Below are positions 15,609 to 24,725 of a stretch of DNA of 64,000 nt, one piece after another. Made by a program: the position numbers and the translations under genes. The notes under the pieces are model-generated. The model saw nothing but the letters and a program-made list of their open reading frames with translations, ran no database searches and was not told the origin of the DNA. Source of the DNA: Mesorhizobium wenxiniae (lineage in GTDB: Bacteria > Pseudomonadota > Alphaproteobacteria > Rhizobiales > Rhizobiaceae); the NCBI RefSeq assembly GCF_002284535.1, contig NZ_NPKH01000023.1, positions 403,767 through 467,766 of the forward strand, written 5' to 3'. The first letter of the stretch is position 1. Every line of letters starts with the position of its first letter.

Positions 15609-17938
15609 CGCACAGTATCGACACAAGCTTCAGGTTGAAAAAGCAGGCGCGCGCCGCCCTGCGCAGACGCAGGCTCTGGCGCCGACTCCTTGCCGGTCTT
15701 GCTGTGGTTGTCCTGTTGTCGATCGCTGCCGGCTTTTATCTCACCGCGGACTATTGGTCGTTTGGCGATGAAGATGAGGAGTTGCACGCCGTCGAGGGAA
15801 CCGACGATGTGCCCGCCGATGCATCGGTCTATGTGCCTGCCATCATCGATCTCGCAGGAGACCCGATGTGGATCACCCTTGCGCCCGACACCGGCGCCGC
15901 AACAAAAAGCCAAGTGATCCCGCGCCCGGCAGGACTCGATCAGGCTGGAGTTTCTCCCCAGATCGAGATTCTGGCTGACGTGATGCTTAGCGCCAGCGAA
16001 AAGTTCATGACAACGATACCGTCCACGCAAGAAGACTTCGCATTCTTCCAGGCACAGCGACAGACCGCGCCGGCGTCATCCAACGATCTGCAAGACGATG
16101 TTCAGCCACCGCCCGTTCTAAACGAGGCTCCGGTTGCTTCGGACCCGCAGGTGGACGCCGATTATGCCGAAGCAGGTTGGGGCGAAACAATCGATTCAGG
16201 CGAGGCAGCCCTTCCCACGTTCCGGAAAACCCAGATCGAAAACAACACAAGCGTCGCAAACGTCACCAGCGAGTATCAACGATACAAGGCTACCGAGGAC
16301 ACATTCGTAAAGATTCTCAACGACCGCAGCTTGGACAGCGTTGCCCTGGATGCGCATTTCTCCGCCGAGGATGCCAAACTGGCAGGCGAAGCCCTGAAGA
16401 CGCTTTTCAATCGGGAAAGCCTTGAGCCAGGTTATGTCGTCGCCATGCGCGGTTTCAGGCCGACGCGCGAGACGACAACCATGTCCCTCATGCAGATTTC
16501 AATCTACGCCAAGAATGTATTTGTCGGTACGCTGACGCGCAATGCCGCTGGTGTGTTTGTGTCTGGTGTGGATCCCTGGGTCCGCGAAGATCTGTTCAAC
16601 TACTCGGGCGCACAGGCAGAAGGCACGCACAAAAGGCAATACCGGCTGCTCGATGCAATCTACTCAACAGCAGCACGCAACAAAGTCCCGACCGGCGTGA
16701 TCGGAGAAGCGATCATGTATCTCTCGCGAGGACAGGATCTGGATGCGTTTGCCAGCGAAGAGCAACGTCTGGTCCTGATCTATTCGCAAAGGCCGCGTGG
16801 CAAGGAAGAGACGGCCGGGCGCGTGTTATATGTGGGTGTCCAGGGTGCCGAAAAAAGCCTCGACTGTTTCGTGTTCCAGCAGACCGACGGCCAGTTTGCA
16901 TGCGTTAGCGGCGACGATCAGGTTCGCTCGCTGACGGTCACAAACGGCATGGTCACCCCGGTCAACGGGGTCATGACGTCCACCTTCGGCCCACGCAAGC
17001 ACCCGATCCTCGGGACTGTTCGCATCCACAAGGGCGTGGATTGGGCGGCGCCTCTGGGTACGCCGATTGCAGCCGCCTTCGACGGCGAAGTCGTTTTTCA
17101 AGGCGATGGAGGGGGTTACGGCAACCTGGTGAAGATTTCGCACGGAAACGGGCGCGAGACGCGCTATGCGCATATGCAGAAATTCGCGGTCAAAGGCGGT
17201 GTCGGCGCGAAGGTGAAGGCAGGCGATATCATTGGTTACATTGGCACTACCGGCCTTTCGACTGGGCCGCACCTGCATTTCGAACTCTATCGCGATGGCG
17301 AGGCGATCGATCCCCTGGGTACGGTTACCGCCATCGCAACGGATGATTCCGCTGTCGAAACGCTGACCGACCGTATCGTTCAAGTCGAAAGTGGCGGCAG
17401 CGCCCGCGCCAAGAACCCACTTTCTTCGGCGACCGGCGCCGGTCAGTTCATAACGAAGACCTGGATCAGGATGATGAACACCTACCGCCCCGAACTTGCG
17501 CGGACACTGTCAACCGCCGACCTGCTCGCTTTACGTTACGACGCCACCATCTCGCGCGAGATGGTCAGCAATCTGGCGCGCGAAGGCGAAGCCTATCTTC
17601 GGGCGCGCGGCCACCAGATCACAGCCGGCCGGCTTTATCTCTGTCATTTCCTGGGAATGGAAGGCGCCCATCAAGTGTTGTCATCGCCGGGTTCGGCGCA
17701 ATTGAGCGCCGTGCTCGGGTCGGCCGTCATTCAAGCCAACCCGTTTCTCACCGGCAAGTCCGCCAGCTATGTCGTGAGCTGGGCCGAAAGGAAAATGGGC
17801 AGGAAGCTGAGCCCGACGACGACTGAGGTGGCTCAACCGACAACGACAACAACGCAAGTCCGGCAGACATCGCCGGAGTTCGAAAAATACAAGCAGGCGA
17901 TCACGGCCCTCATAAGCCCGATGCAGAATACCCTTTGA
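15605..17938 (+). CDS. M23 peptidase fused to transglycosylase-like domain (T6SS)
   Basis: A 777-residue envelope enzyme. I choose GTG 15605, which forms a GTGA overlap with the DUF1036 gene and has GGAAG upstream; an in-frame ATG at 15575 lies inside that gene. The N-terminus is basic (RLKKQARAALRRRR) with one membrane helix. A LysM/OapA-like spacer leads to an M23 endopeptidase domain with zinc ligands His475 and Asp479 (HKGVD) and HLHFE (556-560). Next is a goose-lysozyme/transglycosylase-like domain (VQVESGGSARAKNPLSSATG, about 590-735). It probably cuts both peptide and glycan strands so the T6SS can pass the wall. Confidence 0.85.
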   Translation: MTHSIDTSFRLKKQARAALRRRRLWRRLLAGLAVVVLLSIAAGFYLTADYWSFGDEDEELHAVEGTDDVPADASVYVPAIIDLAGDPMWITLAPDTGAATKSQVIPRPAGLDQAGVSPQIEILADVMLSASEKFMTTIPSTQEDFAFFQAQRQTAPASSNDLQDDVQPPPVLNEAPVASDPQVDADYAEAGWGETIDSGEAALPTFRKTQIENNTSVANVTSEYQRYKATEDTFVKILNDRSLDSVALDAHFSAEDAKLAGEALKTLFNRESLEPGYVVAMRGFRPTRETTTMSLMQISIYAKNVFVGTLTRNAAGVFVSGVDPWVREDLFNYSGAQAEGTHKRQYRLLDAIYSTAARNKVPTGVIGEAIMYLSRGQDLDAFASEEQRLVLIYSQRPRGKEETAGRVLYVGVQGAEKSLDCFVFQQTDGQFACVSGDDQVRSLTVTNGMVTPVNGVMTSTFGPRKHPILGTVRIHKGVDWAAPLGTPIAAAFDGEVVFQGDGGGYGNLVKISHGNGRETRYAHMQKFAVKGGVGAKVKAGDIIGYIGTTGLSTGPHLHFELYRDGEAIDPLGTVTAIATDDSAVETLTDRIVQVESGGSARAKNPLSSATGAGQFITKTWIRMMNTYRPELARTLSTADLLALRYDATISREMVSNLAREGEAYLRARGHQITAGRLYLCHFLGMEGAHQVLSSPGSAQLSAVLGSAVIQANPFLTGKSASYVVSWAERKMGRKLSPTTTEVAQPTTTTTQVRQTSPEFEKYKQAITALISPMQNTL

Positions 17939-17950
17939 ACCAGCCATAAC

Positions 17951-17996
17951 CCGGAAATCGGAATCGGTTTTGCTGCGCTAACCTCCGGTTCGCGCG
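17951..17996 (+). repeat. intergenic repeat, copy 2
   Basis: Second copy of the sequence at 6054-6097, with one extra A and one extra T. It starts 12 bases after the stop of the M23 gene. The following bases contain a GC-rich self-complementary stretch (CGCGC...GCGCG), so the element may act in transcription termination. Confidence 0.5.
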
Positions 17997-18044
17997 TGGA
18001 AAACGGCGCGCGGCTCTGGTCTCAGCCTAGCGCACCCGCTCCAG

Positions 18045-18575
18045 CTACTCAGTCCTTATCCGCATTTCCACCCGGCGGTTTACCGGATCGAATGGGTTGG
18101 GGTCGCGCGGATTCGTCTCGCCCAGGCCCGTCGCTTTGATGCGGGCAGGATCGATGCCGTTAGAGGTCAGGAAGGTTGTTACCGATCTGGCTCTTCGTTC
18201 CGACAGTCCCTCATTGTAATCAGCGGAGCCGGTCGCATCTGTATGCCCCTCAACAACGAAGTTCAGAGCGCTCAGTCGGCTGTCCTTCAGTGCCTTGGCG
18301 AACTCGTCCAGTTCAGCGCGCGCAGTCGCATCGAGTTCCGCAGAATCCAGGCCGAAGTTGATCAGCATGTCGAGGCTGGTTTTTTCGGCCGGCGCTGCTT
18401 TGTTCTTGCTGCTGCATTCGTCTTCGGTGCCGACGCAAATTCCACGCGACGGGCCGAACTCGCTCGCTGCGTCAAAAAACTTCACGATGTCTTCTGATTT
18501 CTGAAGCGGATCAGCAAAAGCATGGATCGAAAAAAGCGTGACCGTAAACACGAAGGCTAAACTGCCCAACTGCAT
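18045..18575 (-). CDS. OmpA family peptidoglycan-binding protein
   Basis: A 176-residue exported protein. I choose ATG 18575 because AGGAG lies eight bases upstream; the longer frame to 18599 lacks such a site. A signal peptide ends near FSIHAFA. The OmpA C-terminal domain (about 85-176) has INFGLDSAEL, VEGHTDATGSADYN and DPVNRRVEMRI, including the diaminopimelate-binding Asp and Arg. It is convergent with the M23 gene. It probably tethers the outer envelope to peptidoglycan; a T6SS role is suggested only by position. Confidence 0.85.
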   Translation of the reverse strand: MQLGSLAFVFTVTLFSIHAFADPLQKSEDIVKFFDAASEFGPSRGICVGTEDECSSKNKAAPAEKTSLDMLINFGLDSAELDATARAELDEFAKALKDSRLSALNFVVEGHTDATGSADYNEGLSERRARSVTTFLTSNGIDPARIKATGLGETNPRDPNPFDPVNRRVEMRIRTE

Positions 18576-18768
18576 AACGGTTACTCCTGTCTTGAGCATC
18601 CGATTTCATCGACTGCGGACAATACCAAATTCCGAAGCGAATGTCTGTCAATAAACGTCAGGCATACGAGGAGTGGACGGCAGTTGCATCTTGCTGAGGA
18701 CTGGAGACTTGACCGCACCCTGTCCAGGCTTCAGTGTCGATCGTTCCCTGGTGAAAGCGTGGGCGGCC

Positions 18769-19344
18769 ATGGCCAATGAGCTTCGATTCAAAACGGCACG
18801 GGATCTTTTCATGGCCTGCCCCGCTGTTTCCAGGGACATGGTGGCACGTCCGACCGAACAGCCTTCAATCGAATTTTGCCGCGCCCTCCTTGCCGGGCGG
18901 GTGCCCGAGGAGGCGATTACGTTCTGTGCCTATCTGCTTCCCGAGCGGGCTGCGGTGTGGTGGGCCCATGAGTGCTTGAGCCACCTCACCGTTCTGCTCG
19001 ATCGCAGGGATCAGGAATTGCTCGCGCTTGTTCGTGACTGGGTCAGCGAACCGGATAGCGCTCACCATCGCGCCGAAGTGAGCAAGGCTGCGGCAGGAAT
19101 GCCGCCAACAACGCCTGCCGTCTGGATTGCCCTGGCTGCAGGATGGCATGGCAATAGTGCAGCTATGGAGACGTCAGCGGTATCGGCCTTGCAACCAGCC
19201 GCCCGCGCTGTGAGTGCGGGGGTTCTGGCCGGACTGGCACGCGTTGCGCTGGAGGACCGCTTTTCAGTTCTTTCCGCGTTTGTCGAAATGGGCATTCAGA
19301 TGGCGGAGATCGAGGCGCTGCGCCAATCAGCGGATGCAAATTAG
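18769..19344 (+). CDS. DUF6931-like protein
   Basis: A soluble, alanine-rich helical protein of about 191 residues from ATG 18769 (MANELRFKTARDLF). An in-frame GTG at 18673 would add 32 residues of unconvincing sequence. The core AITFCAYLLPERAAVWWAHECL resembles the DUF6931 family, which I recall beside T6SS genes in rhizobia. Function unknown. It stands alone, divergent from the OmpA-like gene. Confidence 0.65.
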   Translation: MANELRFKTARDLFMACPAVSRDMVARPTEQPSIEFCRALLAGRVPEEAITFCAYLLPERAAVWWAHECLSHLTVLLDRRDQELLALVRDWVSEPDSAHHRAEVSKAAAGMPPTTPAVWIALAAGWHGNSAAMETSAVSALQPAARAVSAGVLAGLARVALEDRFSVLSAFVEMGIQMAEIEALRQSADAN

Positions 19345-19785
19345 AGTGCAGTCTGGATCCTGATTGCTTGCCTTACTTGCAGCCGTCTTGGACCCATTTG
19401 GCAGCGCCACCCTGAAACGTGTCCCCAGCGGATGTTGCAGCCGCAGCACCGAGACATCGTCGGTGGCGAAACTTCCTGTCCGCACAACCGAGCCCAGTTC
19501 CATGGCAGCCATCGTAGTGACTGTCCCATATTGCCTCGTCGAGCCCTTCCACCGGACTGAAGCGTGGCTTGCCTTTGAGGTCTTTCCGTCGATTGCGGGA
19601 TCGCCGAAGTCTATAGATAGGTCGGAAAAAATAGGGTCGTCCGAAGCCAGGCAGTGGATCAACGGTATCCGTCATCCCTAGATCTTCAGATCTTCGCGGT
19701 GCGGTCGAGAACGACATGGTGCGGCATCCTCCGATCCGCCCCGTGATGTTGCGCGAGCTTTCGTGAAAGCGAAACGGAAGTTGGC
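19345..19785 (-). other. 441-base stretch without a confident gene
   Basis: A minus-strand open frame (19327-19662, 111 codons) fills much of it and has a protein-like piece (SVVRTGSFATDDVSVLRL), but no ribosome-binding site or family that I recognise. It could be a decayed gene. Nothing else is visible. Confidence 0.35.
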
Positions 19786-20085
19786 TTATCCCCAGCCGCC
19801 GCCGCCTCCGCCTCCGCCTCCGCCTCGCCAAGGAGCAGGAGCGATCACAGGAGGTGCGGCAACAGGCTCTACCTCAACCGGCTTGATCACTTTTTTCGTC
19901 ACCACCCGTTTGGGAGCGGCCTTGACGACCTTCTGCTCTACAGGTGTCCTGCGAACGACCTTCGGCGGTGACGTCTCCACCAGCGGCGTTGGTTCGGGTG
20001 GCATCAAGGACGTGCAGCCTGTGAGCCCCACCAGGATGCCGGACAGGGCTGTTGCGACGATTGCGTGCTTCAATGTCCTGCGCAC
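19786..20085 (-). CDS. small lipoprotein with poly-glycine tail
   Basis: A 99-residue protein with a lipoprotein signal (lipobox LTGC, modified Cys near residue 24). The mature part has no obvious fold: a Pro/Val/Lys-rich region (PPKVVRRTPVEQKVVKAAPK) ends in a run of ten glycines. It starts 18 bases after the caspase-family gene on the same strand and is probably co-transcribed with it. It resembles short periplasmic linker lipoproteins; function unknown. Confidence 0.7.
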   Translation of the reverse strand: MRRTLKHAIVATALSGILVGLTGCTSLMPPEPTPLVETSPPKVVRRTPVEQKVVKAAPKRVVTKKVIKPVEVEPVAAPPVIAPAPWRGGGGGGGGGGWG

Positions 20086-20103
20086 CGTTTACCTCCTGAT
20101 TGA

Positions 20104-22656
20104 TTAAAACACGTCCCGACGCGGGTTGGCTTCTTCCCAGACCCGCCTGGCCGCGCCGACCAGTTGGTCGTCCAGCGAACCGGACGCAGGAATCTTCGAT
20201 TTGAGTTCCCGGCGCAGCTGCTTCAACGCCGTCGTTTTCACCTTGGTGCCGAAATTTGCGAGGTTCGTCCGGGCCTCTGGCAGTTGGTTGCGAAAATCCA
20301 GCGCGGCCGCAAATGCAAGAAAGCGGACCGCGGTGGCCTGGTCGGCCTTTTCGCCCTTTTCCATTTCGAGAACCGCGCGATCGAATGCACCATACTCATC
20401 GCCCCGCATGGTCGCCATCTCGAACAGTCTTTGCGCTTCCGCCGGGTTGCGCTCCACGCCCACGCCGTCGCGGTACATGCGCGCCAGGTTGCTTGGAGCG
20501 TAGGGCTGGCCGAGTTCGGTGGCTTTCTGAAACAGGGCCAGCGCCGTTTTGGGATCTTTATCGACGCCCGCGCCGGACAGATAGTTCCGGCCAAGCAGGT
20601 TCATCGAATACATGTCCTGCCGCTCGACGCCAGCCTCCAGGAAGGCAACGGCACGGGCCTGATCTGCGGTCACGCCGTTGCGGCCTTCGGTGAAGATCGC
20701 GCCGAGATCGTTCATAGCATATGTGTGACCCATCGCCGCCGCCTTGAGCAGCAGGTCCAGCCCCTTGGCTGTATCGCGCTCGACGCCGGAGCCATGGAAC
20801 AAGGCTCGGCCCCACGACGTCATCCCATAGGGATCGCCCTTGTCGGCCGCAGCCGCGTAGAAGGTGTTGGCCTGCTTGCGGTCGACAGCCACGCCGGTTC
20901 CGGTCGCGTAGAGGTAGCCGAGTTCGAACACTGCGCGCACGTGTCCCCTATCGGCAGCCTGCTGGATGGCTTTCCTGGCCTGCTCCACCTTGCCGGCCGC
21001 AAGCAGCGCGCGCCCCAGTTCGTAGCGGAAGCGCGCGACATCGGGATATGCCTTCACCGCAGCCTCGCAGAGCTTCACCGCGTCGGCGCGGATTTCATTT
21101 GGCAGCAGGCCAGGGACGACGCCTTGAAGGTCGAGAGGTTCGCCGGCAGCCGAGTCGCACGGATCCACGCTTGGCGACAGTTTCATTTTGGCGGGTTTGG
21201 ATACTGCGCTGTCCGCCCGAATTTCGAAGGCGATCTCGACCGGTGCGCTGGCGCCGATCTGGGGTTCATAGCGCAGCCCCTCGACTTCACCGACCGTCAA
21301 GCTCGATTCGGGCGACAGGGCTCGATCCGGCAGGGAGAGCGTTCCCGTTGCCGGATAGCTGGCAACCTTCAGGCTGACCGCCGAATCGTCTGTCGGGAGG
21401 TCCAGGTTCAGAGCAACCGCGCCGATGCCGACCGGAACGTCGATCTCCCGATTCTCGATCGCCTCGGCCGCACCGGTCACATGAATGCCGCGCTGCAGCA
21501 CCTGCTGCTTCTGCTCGGCTTCGAGTGAGGCCATCACCTGTTCGCCCTGGGCTCCTTCGCCGCTCTTAACCCGGAACACCAGCATGCCCTTGGCTTCGCC
21601 GCCCCAATTGTCGCGTGCAGCGTAGGCCAGCATATCCATCTCTTCCGGCTCGCCAACTCCCTTGGGGACATCCATCTGCAAATGCGGCAGATCCTTGCCC
21701 TGGATCAGATCTCCCGCTTCGACAACCTTGCCATTCAGCATCAGGCGTCCCAAGGCGGGCGGTCTTTCGATGCTGACGGTGATTGATCCGCCGTCGACCT
21801 CCACCGGTTCCGGGAGGTTGAGATCGACAGGCCCGACTCCCGACAACACGACTTTCTCCAACACGGGCGGTAGAGAGGGGCGGCTGCTGCGACGCATCAG
21901 AACGACTTCGTCGATCAGCGAAGAGTTCTCCCAGGGAACCTGCAGGCCCTTGGTAGCCTCAACTACATCCCGGCGCACGGTCGCCAATACCGTGCGAATC
22001 TCCTGGTTCGGAGCCAAGGCCCGACGAGAAAATGCGAATGAAAATGGGCTGAGGTCGCCGGCGCCGTCATAGGCAACCGCGCCGGGTTCGGTGGCGAAAG
22101 CGATCAGTGTGTTCAGCGAGCTTCTTACTTGCGCAAGGCCGGTGCCGCTGGCGGTAATAAGCTGGTCCCTGAGCCAATAGTCCTTGCGAGGGAATGGATT
22201 GTTGCGGCAGGCATCAAGGATGATCACCTGGATCTTCGATTTCGAACGCATCTGCTGCAGCACGTCGTTCAGCTTGATTGCCTGGACCTCGACGTCCGCC
22301 GCATCTTTCAACGAGGCATCGACAGGGATCAGGAAATTTTCGCCGCCGATCTGAAAGCCGTGACCGGAATAGTAGACGACAGCTACATCCGCCCCGTCCA
22401 CGGCGGCAAGATAGTTGCGGAACTGACCTTCAAACTGCAGCTTTGTAAGATTGCTCGCGACAAAAACATCAAAACCAGCCGATCGAAACGTGTTGGACAC
22501 GTCCACCACATCTTTGGCCGGATTCTTGAGGGCCGAGATTTCTTGGTAATCGGAGTTGCCGATTACAAAGGCGACCCTTCGTTCGACTGCAGAAGCCTCG
22601 AAAGTCGTGACGCTTGCGAGCATGAATGCCGCAACGAATGCGCAACGTCGGAGCAT
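20104..22656 (-). CDS. secreted caspase-family protease with Sel1 repeats
   Basis: An 850-residue protein with a signal peptide (cleavage near EASA). A caspase/metacaspase-like C14 domain (about 25-250) has catalytic His99 in YYSGHGFQ and Cys150 in DACRNNPF, so it should be active. A middle beta-rich region follows (about 270-500). Sel1/TPR-like repeats (about 535-770, such as AVFELGYLYATGTGVAVD and ALFHGSGVERD) form a binding scaffold at the C-terminus. Such proteins are common in rhizobia and probably act in the periplasm. The link with T6SS is by position only. Confidence 0.88.
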   Translation of the reverse strand: MLRRCAFVAAFMLASVTTFEASAVERRVAFVIGNSDYQEISALKNPAKDVVDVSNTFRSAGFDVFVASNLTKLQFEGQFRNYLAAVDGADVAVVYYSGHGFQIGGENFLIPVDASLKDAADVEVQAIKLNDVLQQMRSKSKIQVIILDACRNNPFPRKDYWLRDQLITASGTGLAQVRSSLNTLIAFATEPGAVAYDGAGDLSPFSFAFSRRALAPNQEIRTVLATVRRDVVEATKGLQVPWENSSLIDEVVLMRRSSRPSLPPVLEKVVLSGVGPVDLNLPEPVEVDGGSITVSIERPPALGRLMLNGKVVEAGDLIQGKDLPHLQMDVPKGVGEPEEMDMLAYAARDNWGGEAKGMLVFRVKSGEGAQGEQVMASLEAEQKQQVLQRGIHVTGAAEAIENREIDVPVGIGAVALNLDLPTDDSAVSLKVASYPATGTLSLPDRALSPESSLTVGEVEGLRYEPQIGASAPVEIAFEIRADSAVSKPAKMKLSPSVDPCDSAAGEPLDLQGVVPGLLPNEIRADAVKLCEAAVKAYPDVARFRYELGRALLAAGKVEQARKAIQQAADRGHVRAVFELGYLYATGTGVAVDRKQANTFYAAAADKGDPYGMTSWGRALFHGSGVERDTAKGLDLLLKAAAMGHTYAMNDLGAIFTEGRNGVTADQARAVAFLEAGVERQDMYSMNLLGRNYLSGAGVDKDPKTALALFQKATELGQPYAPSNLARMYRDGVGVERNPAEAQRLFEMATMRGDEYGAFDRAVLEMEKGEKADQATAVRFLAFAAALDFRNQLPEARTNLANFGTKVKTTALKQLRRELKSKIPASGSLDDQLVGAARRVWEEANPRRDVF

Positions 22657-23162
22657 GGCAAATCCCTTAACCGCTGTTACCTGGCGACCACAAGGACACA
22701 GCTTGCAGTGCCAGGTCCGTTAGAGAGCATGCTATCTGCCGAGACGGAAAAGAGAGAAAAAGCCGTCGCGACAGCGGTATATTCCTCACTTGATCGAACC
22801 CTAAATTACATCAGAGGCCGGGTGTCCGCAATGATCGTCAAATGGTTTCTCAACCTGGCTATTTGGACCCGTGGTCGATTTGGTCCCCTCTCGGACTTCG
22901 CGCGGCGGGCATTCTGATCGTGGCAAGTTGCAGCTGGTTGTGGTCGGCGATGCCCTCGATAAAACACAGCTCGCGCGGCGCACCTCAGTTTCGCCCAGCG
23001 ACGAACGTCAACTGCCGCCTGCCAGGCCCGACGGCCGCCCTGCACTCTTGCCTTCTGTCCACGCACCACGCGTCGGAGAGCGCCCGAGTTTTCCACTACT
23101 AATATCGGGCTACCCCTGATTTTCTCTAGCCACCGTTTCCGAGACTCAATTAGCGTCTTCTT
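22657..23162 (+). other. 506-base gene-free stretch
   Basis: It must hold the promoter of the minus-strand caspase gene. The short open frames on both strands (for example 22842-23102 plus and 22806-23177 minus) look compositionally random and lack ribosome-binding sites. I see no repeat or RNA gene. Confidence 0.45.
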
Positions 23163-23402
23163 ATGGAACATCGGCACGCCATTCGAAGAATCAAGGATGG
23201 GCTTTGGGAGGTCTACGACATAGACGACGGTAGGGTTGTCTTCGCAGACGGGGTGGCTCTGACAAATTTGCGGGATGACGAGGCACTCGACGCTCTGGAG
23301 TTGCTAAAGGGCGGATTCCTGGTTCCGAGCAGCGCTCCCAAGCCAGCTGACAGTTCCTTGGCGGATACGCTGAGGTCGACCATCCGCAAGATGAAGCACT
23401 GA
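23163..23402 (+). CDS. small hypothetical protein (79 aa)
   Basis: A charged 79-residue protein (WEVYDIDDGRVVFADGVALTNLRDDEALDALELL) with convincing protein-like composition and no signal or membrane segment. No strong ribosome-binding site precedes ATG 23163. I do not recognise it; many such short proteins occur in Mesorhizobium stress regions. Confidence 0.5.
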   Translation: MEHRHAIRRIKDGLWEVYDIDDGRVVFADGVALTNLRDDEALDALELLKGGFLVPSSAPKPADSSLADTLRSTIRKMKH

Positions 23403-23693
23403 CGGCGGATAGCTGACGCACAAAAGCGCCGCCGCTTGGCGGGCTCCCGGCAGGTTTCGGAATTGCGCTTTTTAAAAAGCCGGTGAACTACATCAGCCGA
23501 TGCGTTCGCTCGTCGAGATCTGCCACCCTATTTTCAGCGACGTCGCAGCCGCGATGCAGAAGGTATCGATCAATTTGCCCGCGCAAGGCTAAACGCGCCG
23601 CGGCGTCTCAAAACGAAAAGCTCTCCTTCGTTTGGTTGATGCCGGAACAATGCTCCGTCAGTAAGTTCGTACTGTATATTAGCAGGTGCTGTT

Positions 23694-23954
23694 ATGAGGT
23701 TTTTGGCCGTTCAGGAACCGACCAACACATGGGCCGTGTTCGACACCACCGTGGATGTGCCTGCGGACTTCGCTGGCGCTTGCCTTATCGGCTTGACGCG
23801 GGAGCGGGCGGAGTGGCTCGCAGCGAGAGCCAATCAAGATGGATCGGTGAGAAGTAATTGGATCGGCCGGTTATCATCCCTGGAGCCTGAGCGCGGCGTG
23901 GTTCCATACGCAAATGTCAGAAATGGCTTATACCCGCAGGGAAGATTTCAGTGA
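23694..23954 (+). CDS. small hypothetical protein (86 aa)
   Basis: An 86-residue soluble protein beginning MRFLAVQEPTNTWAVFD. Composition is protein-like but I cannot name the family. A weak EcfG-like box (GGAAC at 23644-23648 with a GTT at 23665) lies upstream, but its spacing is one base short, so I do not list it as a promoter. Confidence 0.45.
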   Translation: MRFLAVQEPTNTWAVFDTTVDVPADFAGACLIGLTRERAEWLAARANQDGSVRSNWIGRLSSLEPERGVVPYANVRNGLYPQGRFQ

Positions 23955-24077
23955 CGGACGAAGAGGCCGCTGCGTTGGCAGCCAGAAACCAGCAGCCTAC
24001 GTAAGTCCGACAACACCAGCAAAACCGATCCAGCGATCGGTTCTCCCCGGTTTGTATTCCTGCCCGAAGGACCACGG

Positions 24078-24296
24078 CTATTGCTGATCCGGCATCTCGG
24101 TATTCTCTTTGGGGTTCTTCTTGATCCCCGCGGCAGGCGAGGTGTCGGCCGGGGCGTTTCCACCTTGGTTTTGTTCAGCGGCCCTTTCAAATGGCGAGGT
24201 GCGCCAGCCCATATCGGCATACAAAAAGCCAATGAGAAAGCCGACGATAATGATCGCGGCTATCGCCAGCGAAAGTATAGCGTTACGTCTCTCCAT
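24078..24296 (-). CDS. small single-helix membrane protein
   Basis: A 72-residue protein from ATG 24296, chosen because AAGGAG lies six bases upstream. After MERRN comes one membrane helix (AILSLAIAAIIIVGFLIGFLY) and a hydrophilic, proline-rich tail (SPAAGIKKNPKENTEMPDQQ). It is divergent from the 24480 gene and has its own EcfG-type promoter, so it is probably a general-stress membrane protein of unknown function. Confidence 0.65.
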   Translation of the reverse strand: MERRNAILSLAIAAIIIVGFLIGFLYADMGWRTSPFERAAEQNQGGNAPADTSPAAGIKKNPKENTEMPDQQ

Positions 24297-24319
24297 GTGC
24301 GGCTCCTTCCTGCGAGCCG

Positions 24320-24344
24320 AACAGCCAGTAGCGAAAATGGTTCC
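24320..24344 (-). promoter_or_regulatory. EcfG-type stress promoter for the 24078-24296 gene
   Basis: On the minus strand GGAAC (24344-24340) and TGTT (24323-24320) are separated by 16 bases, close to the alphaproteobacterial general-stress consensus GGAAC-N16-17-CGTT. The gene starts 24 bases downstream. Confidence 0.6.
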
Positions 24345-24389
24345 CATCTACCATGGATGCGCAGGAGACCCCTGAAGCTGCAGGTGATG

Positions 24390-24414
24390 GGAACTTCGCG
24401 CCGTGCCGGTGGTT
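24390..24414 (+). promoter_or_regulatory. EcfG-type stress promoter for the 24480 gene
   Basis: GGAAC (24390-24394), 16 bases, then GGTT (24411-24414). The gene starts 66 bases downstream behind AGGAAGGAG. It is arranged back to back with the minus-strand box at 24320-24344. Confidence 0.6.
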
Positions 24415-24479
24415 GAAACGTAGGCGCTGCGAGCGGTGAACGCCATCCGTTCTTTCCGTCGCAGCAGGAAGGAGACACC

Positions 24480-24719
24480 ATGGCCAACAAGAATACCACA
24501 TCGAAGCCGGCAATTCGGCAGGCGAATGCCGACGGCTTGCGACATCCCAGGCGGGACGCCAACGATACTTATGCGGGAGCGAGACCGCCGACGCCAAAGA
24601 CCGCTGGGACCTCGAAGCCATCGACTGCTCCGCTGGACAATCCGGTGGCGAACCGCAATGCCGGCCGGCCGCGCCAGTCAGGCACCACGCCACGGCCGAC
24701 GGAAAAGCCGCTGGACTGA
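24480..24719 (+). CDS. small disordered hypothetical protein (79 aa)
   Basis: A 79-residue protein rich in Pro, Thr, Asn, Arg and Lys (MANKNTTSKPAIRQANADGL) with no hydrophobic core, so it is probably intrinsically disordered. The start has a strong ribosome-binding site (AGGAAGGAGACACC before ATG) and an EcfG-type promoter upstream. It is a likely general-stress, hydrophilin-like protein; the family is not recognised. Confidence 0.6.
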   Translation: MANKNTTSKPAIRQANADGLRHPRRDANDTYAGARPPTPKTAGTSKPSTAPLDNPVANRNAGRPRQSGTTPRPTEKPLD

Positions 24720-24725
24720 AAGGCG

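Noticed and set aside
20164-21528. 454-codon plus-strand frame
   Set aside because: It is antisense to the caspase-Sel1 gene and explained by high GC codon bias.
23644-23667. Possible EcfG box before the 86-residue gene
   Set aside because: GGAAC and GTT are one base too close compared with the other boxes; kept only as a note.
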